From: Lachnospiraceae bacterium | GTDB taxonomy: Bacteria > Bacillota > Clostridia > Lachnospirales > Lachnospiraceae | Direction: 5' to 3' | Assembly (NCBI GenBank): GCA_017456585.1 | Contig: JAFTJD010000016.1 | Location: 32,053 to 96,052 of the forward strand | Length of the DNA: 64,000 bases | Shown: in pieces, positions 45,292-52,078 of the stretch | How positions within the stretch are numbered: position 1 is the stretch's first letter | Layout of the letters: every line of letters begins with the position of its first letter | Translations under genes and position numbers: made by a program | Notes under the pieces: generated by a model | Told to the model about the DNA's origin: nothing | Database searches by the model: none | What the model saw: only the letters and a program-made list of their open reading frames with translations

Positions 45292-45994
45292 AAAAGCTGG
45301 AATGGAGAAGTGGAAGAAAAAGCGTCGCCAAGAACATATGGAGCAGAAGCTATATAGGTATTATATCTTTTGCGAAGGTCAGCAGACAGAACCAGCGTAC
45401 TTTGCGGGATTTAAGAAGCTGATTGAGGAAAATCCTGTTTACAAGGACATGGTGCTCATTGAGATAGAACCATGCCAAGCAGAAACCATGCGTGTGATTG
45501 GTATGGCAGAGGATTATGTGAAGAAGAACAAAATCAAGAAGGGACAAATCTGGTGCGTCTATGATAAGGACAGTTTTCCTGCTGAACATTTCAACGGTGT
45601 TGTGGAGCGAGCAGAGAAGCTGAACAAAGAAAATCCGGAATTACAGTATCATACAGCATGGAGTAACGAGTGCATAGAGTTTTGGTTTTTACTTCACTTT
45701 GCATATTACACTGCCAATAATCACAGAGCAGAGTATATCACATTCTTAAATGACAAGTTCAAGGAGCTTGGAATTGGAAAGTATCAGAAGAATATGCAGG
45801 ATATCTTTGGAATTCTTTTAGAGCATGGCAATCCGAAATTGGCGATTCGTTACGCAAAGAGGATTATAAAGGATGGAGCAGGTAAGACACCAACGGAGAT
45901 TGCACCGGGGACAAAGGTGTATGAGTTGGTAGAGGAACTGGCAAAGTATTTGCCGGAGGAAATACAAGAATGTTTTATTAGTACAAGAAATTGA
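45284..45994 (+). CDS. RloB-family protein (AbiLii-like)
   Basis: This 236-aa protein has the RloB signature: a basic N-terminus, YIFCEGQQTEPAYFAGF (27-43) with the Toprim-like Glu31, the acidic IWCVYDKDSF strand (about 89-98) and SNECIEFWFLLHF (about 127-139). The fold suggests a metal-dependent nuclease activated by the upstream ATPase. It overlaps that gene by 8 nt. Its last ~44 codons are duplicated at 47726-47857. Confidence 0.87.
   Translation: MPKKAGMEKWKKKRRQEHMEQKLYRYYIFCEGQQTEPAYFAGFKKLIEENPVYKDMVLIEIEPCQAETMRVIGMAEDYVKKNKIKKGQIWCVYDKDSFPAEHFNGVVERAEKLNKENPELQYHTAWSNECIEFWFLLHFAYYTANNHRAEYITFLNDKFKELGIGKYQKNMQDIFGILLEHGNPKLAIRYAKRIIKDGAGKTPTEIAPGTKVYELVEELAKYLPEEIQECFISTRN
45833..45964 (+). 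repeat. Direct repeat (copy A) in the 3' end of rloB
   Basis: About 132 bp beginning CCGAAATTGGCGATTCGTTAC recur at 47726-47857 with roughly 85-90% identity by eye. The two copies bracket the PARIS-like gene. Confidence 0.8.
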
Positions 45995-46016
45995 AGTTAA
46001 AGATGAAAGGATACGT

Positions 46017-47627
46017 ATGTATAAATTTATATTACCTAATGCAAATAATCAACCAGAAGAATATAGTACGGAATCGAATTCTGTAATAATTATTGGTGCT
46101 AATGGCTCGGGTAAGACTCGTTTGGGTGTATGGATTGAAAAAAATAGTTTGAATATTACTCATAGAATAGGAGCACAGCGTTCATTATCTTTTGGTAATT
46201 ATATCCAACAAAAAGGATATGAGCAATCATCAAATTTGATGATGTATGGGAATGAACTTCCACAGAGAAAACATGATTCCAGATATAAGTGGGATGGAGA
46301 AGAATATAATTATGTTACATCAATGCTAGAAGATTATGAATATGCTTTATCAATGTTGTTAGCATTGAAGATTAAGCAAGAGGAACAGTATATAAAAGAG
46401 TGTAAAATACGAGAAAAAGCAGGAAGACCTCATGATCCAGTTCCGGAGAACGTTGTGGATAAGTTACAGCGTATTTGGAATTATGTTTTTCCACATAGAG
46501 ATATTTCTATAGAAGATGGTAAAGTAATAGCAAAGGTCGAGAAGGAAGGTCATTTATGTGAATACAAAGGAAGGAATATGAGTGATGGAGAAAGAGTGGC
46601 ATTATATTTAATGGCACAGGCTCTTAGCATTCCTAAGAACAAAACAATCATTATAGATGAACCTGAAATACATTTACATCGTTCTATTATGAATCGTCTA
46701 TGGACAGCAATTGAAAATGAAAGGGATGATTGCTTGTTCATATATATCACACATGACACTCAGTTTGCTGCAAGTCATTCTCAAGCGAAAAAGATATGGG
46801 TAAAGAACTATGATGGAACGAATTGGCAGTGGGAAGAAATACAGAGTAGTCTTTTACCTGAAAAAATGTTACTTGATATTTTAGGAAATAGAAAGGATGT
46901 GCTATTTGTAGAAGGTACAATTGACAGTTATGATACAAAATTGTATTCTGAAATTTTTAAGAAGTATTATGTAATTGCTTGTGGAAGTTGTAGTAACGTA
47001 ATTACATGGACTAAAGCTATGAATAAAACTGCCCAATTGCATGACCTGAAATGTTATGGAATAATAGATAGAGATTTTAGAAGTGATTATGAGATTCAAG
47101 CATATAAAGATGAAGGAATTTATACGCTTAAAGTTGCAGAAGTAGAAAATCTATTTTTAGTACCAGAAGTTTTACAGATTGTAAATAATATTTTAGGATA
47201 TCAAGACGAGAGTAGGGTTGAAAAAGTAAAAAAATATATTATAGATGATAGATTTAAAAATGAAATAAATAGACAGATTTGTGAATCGGTTGTTTCTGAA
47301 TTAAAATATCAATTGTCGATAGCTTCTATTTCAAAAAAGAATGAGGAAGAAGCGAAAAATACCTTGAATACATTATTCGAAACACTTTCTTATGATGGGA
47401 TTAGAACACAGCGTGAGACAATGTTTACATCAATTGGAGAGTCAAGAAATTACAAGGATGTATTAAAAATTTTTAATAAAAAATCATTGTCAAGTTCAAT
47501 AGGTCATTTTTTTGGAATAGATAACAAGGCGTATTGCGATTTTGTGATTAGACAATTGAAAACAAATAGGGGCGCTGAAATTGTGAATGCAATAGCATTG
47601 TATTTACCAGATGAGATAAGTAGATAG
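46017..47627 (+). CDS. Fused AAA ATPase-DUF4435 protein (single-gene PARIS-like)
   Basis: The 536-aa protein has an N-terminal ABC-type ATPase: Walker A GANGSGKT (27-34), signature MSDGERV (188-194), Walker B IIIDEPEIHLH (211-221) and H-loop YITHD (243-247). It continues into a DUF4435 Toprim-like domain with FVEGTIDSYD (297-306), IIDRDF (349-354) and the VAEVENLFL segment. In PARIS anti-phage systems these are two proteins, AriA (ATPase) and AriB (DUF4435 tRNA-cutting effector); here they form one chain. It starts 23 bp after rloB. Function is inferred from domain match. Confidence 0.83.
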   Translation: MYKFILPNANNQPEEYSTESNSVIIIGANGSGKTRLGVWIEKNSLNITHRIGAQRSLSFGNYIQQKGYEQSSNLMMYGNELPQRKHDSRYKWDGEEYNYVTSMLEDYEYALSMLLALKIKQEEQYIKECKIREKAGRPHDPVPENVVDKLQRIWNYVFPHRDISIEDGKVIAKVEKEGHLCEYKGRNMSDGERVALYLMAQALSIPKNKTIIIDEPEIHLHRSIMNRLWTAIENERDDCLFIYITHDTQFAASHSQAKKIWVKNYDGTNWQWEEIQSSLLPEKMLLDILGNRKDVLFVEGTIDSYDTKLYSEIFKKYYVIACGSCSNVITWTKAMNKTAQLHDLKCYGIIDRDFRSDYEIQAYKDEGIYTLKVAEVENLFLVPEVLQIVNNILGYQDESRVEKVKKYIIDDRFKNEINRQICESVVSELKYQLSIASISKKNEEEAKNTLNTLFETLSYDGIRTQRETMFTSIGESRNYKDVLKIFNKKSLSSSIGHFFGIDNKAYCDFVIRQLKTNRGAEIVNAIALYLPDEISR

Positions 47628-47722
47628 AACATATGTGTATGTCGTGAAGATAGATATGCTACTGATTTATACTTCTAAACAATTATGGATGGGGGGAGCA
47701 ATGACTAAAAAACTAGAATGGA

Positions 47723-47881
47723 GCCCCTAAATTGATAATTCGTTACGTAAAGAAAATTATAAAGGATGGAGAAGGTAAGACTCCAACGGAGATTGCACCG
47801 GGAACAAAGGTGCATGAGTTGGTAGAGGAACTGGCAAAGTATTTGCCGGAGGAAATTCATAAAAAATATGTTGAGAAATAA
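47723..47881 (+). pseudogene. Duplicated 3' end of rloB
   Basis: About 52 codons (PKLIIRYVKKIIKDGEGKT ... LVEELAKYLPEE) reproduce the C-terminus of RloB and run to a stop at 47881, with no start codon. It lies 95 bp after the PARIS-like gene. Confidence 0.85.
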
Positions 47882-48051
47882 ATGGCAGTACAAAAATGTC
47901 AAAAATAAATTTGTATCATATAAGTAAAGGAAAAATAAATACTATTATGAATTTAACACTATTAGCTAGAATATCAGGACGTATAACTTGTAAATATATA
48001 GTTATGTGTCAGATATGAATAGGAGGATAAAATGAAGTATATTATACAAAA

Positions 48052-49749
48052 TTGGACAAAAAAGATGATGGGATTTTGTTTTTTATTCAGCGATTACAAG
48101 AAATGCTTTTTCATTATTCGGATGATGTTGTTAGAGCTCCTGTGCATAATACACAGACATTGATAAATGAGTATCTTTCTATTGAAAAAGAGGTTAAAAA
48201 AGGAAAAGTTAAGCAATATCAATTAGATGTAATAATGAGTGAATTGAAAGAAAGCTTATTAGCAGATAAAATTTTAAAAGAAAAATATAAAGCATGTGTT
48301 ATTGATGATATAGTGAACGAGCTCGCTCATAAGAAAGGTTCGGCGGTTCATTATTTAAGTAGTATTGTAGCTAAAATGGATTATTACAATGCTTGTATCG
48401 ATTATATAAGGAAACATATTGTTGATGCAAGTCATAAGAATGAAATAGAGTATGGATTAAGGGTTTGGATTTCCTTTGTTGTGTGGTATGGATATTCGCC
48501 TGAGTATATATATAGATATTTACGTTCTTGTTTTAGTGAGAAAGTAGATAATCCAATTGGAAAATTAGAGGAATTCTTGAATAGATTTGATTTTAAATCA
48601 CGAAAATATAAAGTTTATTTTGTATTTTATGCTAGGGCAAAAGAATATACGGGATTATTAAATAAAAGGCTTAATATTTCTTTTGAAGATGATGGGAATT
48701 TTTATAAATTGAAAAAGAATCGAGAAGCATTCGTGGGTGTGGTTGAAAAAGATGGCTTTGATAGTTATGGGGCTATACAACACGCTCATTCTGCTTTAAA
48801 TATTTTTATGCGATTTTATAGAGCATTTACAAATAGAAAAGAGGAGCTTATCGGAAAATGCGCTTTGGTTATTGATTGCAAGACATTAGAGGACTTGATT
48901 CTTCCTGTTGAAACATTGGGCTATAAAAATATTGAGTCTATTCCAGGAATGTCATTTGCTAAAGAAATCGATATAGTGGTTTTAGGATGTCAAGGAAAAA
49001 GAGAAGAAACATATGAACAATTAAATAAAATAATTGATTTACATAATGCGGCTTTAAAACAACAGGATCTTAATGATGCATTTGTTAATTTATGGTCCAT
49101 TTTAGAGGTTGTGAGCACTAACGTAGGAGAACAATCTAAAATTGATAGTGTAGTGAAAAGTATTATACCTATTTTGCAAAGTGATTATTATACAGTAGTG
49201 TTTGAATCTATTGAAAACGACCTAAAAAATAATTTGTCAACAAAAGAATATAATAAAATATTGATGGAAATCAATGAAACATCTAGTGATATGGAAAAGA
49301 TAGCATGCCTTATTTTTTTAGATAAATATGAGAAATTACGCGAAGAAATTTTTCGGACAGTGTTAAGTGAGTATCCTAATATTCGTAACAAAATATATAA
49401 GTTGTATTTGAAGAAAGATAATAAATCTAGCTTAAAAGTTGATGCTGAAAAATATATAAAAAGAGTTAGTTGGCACATTTATAGATTATATCGAGTAAGA
49501 AACGCAATCGTTCATGCCGGTGAAAGTCATAGGAGAATTCAGGTGTTAGGAGAGCATCTACATATTTATGTTGATTCGATTATCATGGAATTAATGTTTA
49601 AATTGGCCACAGAAGAACGTCTTAATTCAATCGAAGATGTTCTAATAGATACTGAATTATTGGTAAAAAGAAAGTATGATTTTGCTGATGGAGAAAGTGT
49701 GGAATATTCAGATATAGAGAAAATGTTGGAGCATTTTTTTATAAAGTAA
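48052..49749 (+). CDS. HEPN-domain protein, probable anti-phage effector
   Basis: This 565-aa, mostly helical protein shows a HEPN nuclease-type motif near its C-terminus: RVRNAIVHAGE (Arg-x4-His, about residue 490). The upstream part has no recognisable domain. The annotated start is TTG 48052. A much better start, ATG 48032 with TAGGAGGATAAA, is out of frame by one base; restoring one A in the A6 run at 48058-48063 would give MKYIIQNWTKKDDGILFF in frame. Other HEPN proteins of this size serve as abortive-infection ribonucleases; this role is inferred. A terminator follows. Confidence 0.7.
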   Translation: MDKKDDGILFFIQRLQEMLFHYSDDVVRAPVHNTQTLINEYLSIEKEVKKGKVKQYQLDVIMSELKESLLADKILKEKYKACVIDDIVNELAHKKGSAVHYLSSIVAKMDYYNACIDYIRKHIVDASHKNEIEYGLRVWISFVVWYGYSPEYIYRYLRSCFSEKVDNPIGKLEEFLNRFDFKSRKYKVYFVFYARAKEYTGLLNKRLNISFEDDGNFYKLKKNREAFVGVVEKDGFDSYGAIQHAHSALNIFMRFYRAFTNRKEELIGKCALVIDCKTLEDLILPVETLGYKNIESIPGMSFAKEIDIVVLGCQGKREETYEQLNKIIDLHNAALKQQDLNDAFVNLWSILEVVSTNVGEQSKIDSVVKSIIPILQSDYYTVVFESIENDLKNNLSTKEYNKILMEINETSSDMEKIACLIFLDKYEKLREEIFRTVLSEYPNIRNKIYKLYLKKDNKSSLKVDAEKYIKRVSWHIYRLYRVRNAIVHAGESHRRIQVLGEHLHIYVDSIIMELMFKLATEERLNSIEDVLIDTELLVKRKYDFADGESVEYSDIEKMLEHFFIK

Positions 49750-49761
49750 TTTCGAAAAGAG

Positions 49762-49790
49762 GACTATTCAGATGAATAGTTCTTTTTTTA
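49762..49790 (+). terminator. Rho-independent terminator of the HEPN gene
   Basis: GACTATTC pairs with GAATAGTTC around a short loop, followed by TTTTTTTATT. It directly precedes the recombinase promoter. Confidence 0.85.
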
Positions 49791-49819
49791 TTGTGAAATA
49801 TATGAATATAAGTTACAAT
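49791..49819 (+). promoter_or_regulatory. Promoter of the serine recombinase
   Basis: TTGTGA (49791-49796) and TACAAT (49814-49819) are 17 bp apart, 45 bp before the recombinase start. This is vegetative sigma-A-like, not a sporulation sigma-E/K pattern. Confidence 0.6.
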
Positions 49820-49863
49820 GGTGGTAACGGAAAGATATAAATATAACAGAAAGGTTGATAAAC

Positions 49864-51549
49864 ATGAACATAGCAGCATATTGCCGAGTTTCTACAGATA
49901 AAGAAGACCAGCTCAACAGTTTAGAAACTCAGAAAGAGTTTTTCTTAGAATATACAAAACGTACAGGGGACAACCTTATTAAACTATATGCAGATGAAGG
50001 TATTTCCGGAACTAAAATCAAGAATCGTAAGGAATTCCAACGTATGCTTGCAGACGCTGAGAAGGGCTTATTTGATATGGTGGTGGTAAAGGACATTTCC
50101 CGATTTGCCAGAAATACTGTTGATTTACTACAGAGTGTCCGTAAGTTGAAAGCACTTGGTATCGAAACACAGTTCCTTACTGCAAATATGACCAGCATGG
50201 GTAACTCTGAGTTTGTATTAACTATCTTCGGTGCGTTGGCTCAGGAAGAAAGTGCCAACACTTCTAAACGTATCAAATTTGGTAAGAAGATGAATGCTGA
50301 AAAGGGTCGAGTTCCAAACATTGTTTACGGATACGATAAGACCATCGGTGATTATTTCAATCTATCCATCAATGAAGAGGAAGCAAAGGTTATCCGTCAG
50401 ATGTATAAATGGTATACAGAAGAAGGATTTGGTGGTGCGAAGATTGCAAATATGCTTAATGAACGCGGTGTAAAAACCAAACGAGGAAACAACTGGAGTC
50501 AGAATTCGGTATGTCGTATTCTGACTAATGAGATATACACCGGAAAGATTATCAATGGTAAAGAAGAAGTTGCAGATTTCCTTACAGGACAGAGAAAGGA
50601 AAAAGATGAATCCGAATGGTTAGTATCAATTCGTCCGGAACTTCGGATTATTGATGATGAAACTTTTGACAGAGCACAGGAGATTTTGAAAGGTCGTCAC
50701 GATTCTTTTAAGATGACACATGAACGTCAGAGCAACAAGCATCTATTCTCCACATTGATTAAATGTAAGGATTGTGGTTGGTCTTTCCGAAGAACTGTCC
50801 GTCAGTATAAGAATACCTATGTGCGTTGGGTCTGCTCCGGTCACAATGGTCGTGGTGCTGATAGTTGTCCAAATGCAATTACAGTGGATGAAGAAGAATT
50901 AATTCAGGTATTGCAGGAGTACTTCCAGGATGTGCTTAGCAAAAAGAAAAAAGTAATCGACCATGTAATCAAAGAGTTTCAACGTGTCTACAAAGCGAAG
51001 GATGAGAATGTAGAATACGAAAAGGAACTAACAGCAGAGTTAAACAGACTTCGTAGATCACGCGAGAAATATATGGATATGTACACCGACGATTTGATTT
51101 CTAGAGAAGAATTGAATGAGAAAATCGGTGGTATGAGGAAAGAAATCGATAGATTGGAAAATGAATTGAAGATGGTGTCCTACAATCTGACAAAAGGAGA
51201 GCAGTTGGAAGCGATTCTAAACAGTACTTTCAAAGAGATGGAAGATATCACAGATGTTCACGAAATGACCAACACACAGTTAAAGCGTCTCATTAATAAA
51301 ATCGAAGTGGACAAGGATGGTAATGTAGATATTTATCTTCGCCTTATCGGTGACTTAGGATTAGACGAAACTGTCTTGATTGATGGCTACGAAAACGCAG
51401 AGGAAAAGGAAGGCGACCATCAAGCAGACAGCCAAGAGGTCAAAGAAACTAGTAAAGCAAAAGCCCCAGGAAACGCCAAAGCGACTGATAAAACAAATAC
51501 AAGCAAAACTACAAATAAAAACGTTCCAAATTGTACCAACCATACATAA
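49864..51549 (+). CDS. Large serine recombinase (integrase/excisionase of the spoIIID element)
   Basis: This 561-aa recombinase has an N-terminal resolvase domain with catalytic Ser10 in AAYCRVSTD and Arg residues in DISRFARNT (78-86). A recombinase domain (about 155-265) and a zinc ribbon with Cys301, Cys304, Cys324 and Cys335 follow, then a coiled-coil (about 355-430). The C-terminal ~50 residues are a Lys/Thr/Ala-rich disordered tail. ATG 49864 follows AAAGG. Its stop codon is made by attR: the last bases are ACATAA within the TACATA core. In an excised circle the frame would run 18 residues further. It belongs to the group used by skin-type and TnpX-like elements. Confidence 0.95.
   Translation: MNIAAYCRVSTDKEDQLNSLETQKEFFLEYTKRTGDNLIKLYADEGISGTKIKNRKEFQRMLADAEKGLFDMVVVKDISRFARNTVDLLQSVRKLKALGIETQFLTANMTSMGNSEFVLTIFGALAQEESANTSKRIKFGKKMNAEKGRVPNIVYGYDKTIGDYFNLSINEEEAKVIRQMYKWYTEEGFGGAKIANMLNERGVKTKRGNNWSQNSVCRILTNEIYTGKIINGKEEVADFLTGQRKEKDESEWLVSIRPELRIIDDETFDRAQEILKGRHDSFKMTHERQSNKHLFSTLIKCKDCGWSFRRTVRQYKNTYVRWVCSGHNGRGADSCPNAITVDEEELIQVLQEYFQDVLSKKKKVIDHVIKEFQRVYKAKDENVEYEKELTAELNRLRRSREKYMDMYTDDLISREELNEKIGGMRKEIDRLENELKMVSYNLTKGEQLEAILNSTFKEMEDITDVHEMTNTQLKRLINKIEVDKDGNVDIYLRLIGDLGLDETVLIDGYENAEEKEGDHQADSQEVKETSKAKAPGNAKATDKTNTSKTTNKNVPNCTNHT
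51543..51548 (+). other. attR core of the spoIIID element
   Basis: TACATA at 51543-51548 is the right copy of the core, embedded in both the recombinase 3' end and the resuming spoIIID frame (ATA-CAT-AAA-GAC). Confidence 0.8.
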
Positions 51550-51694
51550 AGACGTAGCGGAGCGACTTTTGAAAATCGATCCCACTCTGGCGGAGGAAAC
51601 CAGAAAGGTATTGGACGTGAATAAGCAAGAACGCCATTTGCGTGGAGGCCTTGCTACTAAAGAAAAATATCTTCATATGACATATGACAAATAG
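51545..51694 (+). pseudogene. spoIIID: spoIIID, 3' part
   Basis: The frame resumes at His45 as HKDVAERLLKIDPTLAEET and continues through VLDVNKQERHLRGGLATKEKY to a stop at 51694. The RHLRGG..TK.KY block is the conserved basic C-terminal region of SpoIIID. It has no start of its own. A terminator follows. mbl and flhO lie further downstream, matching the spoIIID-mbl-flhO order known in B. subtilis. Confidence 0.92.
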
Positions 51695-51742
51695 CCCTTA
51701 TTTTTCAAAAATTCATCAAAAGGGCAAATAAGATTTTCAAAA

Positions 51743-51796
51743 AGGGACGACCTGAAAAATCGGTGTGAATCACCGATTTGGGACGCCCTTTTTTAG
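51743..51796 (+). terminator. Terminator after spoIIID
   Basis: A two-level hairpin: the inner stem AAATCGGTG/CACCGATTT (51757-51779 region) is framed by AAGGG/CCCTT and followed by TTTTTTAG. Confidence 0.8.
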
Positions 51797-52078
51797 TGCT
51801 GAAAAGTTGCGGAACAAAGTTACGGAACCCAGTGTTTATACTAAGTTGCGGAACGTGGTATAGGGACCGCGTGGTAGAAATATTACTGAAATACGACCGA
51901 AAAAAATCGCCTTGGCGATTTGCGATTTTTTGAAAGCAGGGCACGCCTTTTTTTGAAAAGGAAGATTGCCCTTGAACATGACATGCAAATAACATAAGAT
52001 TGAAAACAATACGGTATATTGCACATTTATCTTAATTGCCTTATAATATTATAATAAAACGAAGAGAGCAGGTGCAAA
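51797..52078. other. Intergenic region with 12-bp iterons and hairpins
   Basis: No gene is seen. AAGTTGCGGAAC occurs at 51804 and 51843 and, with one change, at 51817, i.e. on a 13-bp lattice. Further on, AAATCGCC/GGCGATTT (51904-51921) forms a hairpin. The lipoprotein RBS is at the end. Confidence 0.5.

Larger units (their letters stand above)
40088..51545. mobile_element. Skin-like element (11.46 kb) inserted in spoIIID, carrying defence genes
   Basis: The element lies between the two halves of spoIIID with TACATA at both ends. It encodes a large serine recombinase at its right end. Cargo is a restriction-modification-like pair under an XRE controller, a RloA/RloB pair, a fused PARIS-like protein, a HEPN protein and a small conserved protein. 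No capsid, tail, terminase, relaxase or coupling-protein gene is present. Deleting exactly the sequence between the two cores restores spoIIID in frame. It is therefore best described as an integrative, potentially developmentally excisable element. Cargo genes are visibly more A+T-rich than the surrounding fab and flagellar genes. Confidence 0.9.

Noticed and set aside
40088..51545. The element considered as a prophage or conjugative element
   Set aside because: No terminase, capsid, tail, lysis, relaxase, coupling-protein or type IV secretion genes were found; only recombinase, regulators and defence-type cargo.
51380..51694. A 104-codon frame joining the recombinase 3' region to the spoIIID tail
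   Set aside because: The upstream part is just an alternative frame of the recombinase tail; only the codons after attR (51545 on) are genuine spoIIID.
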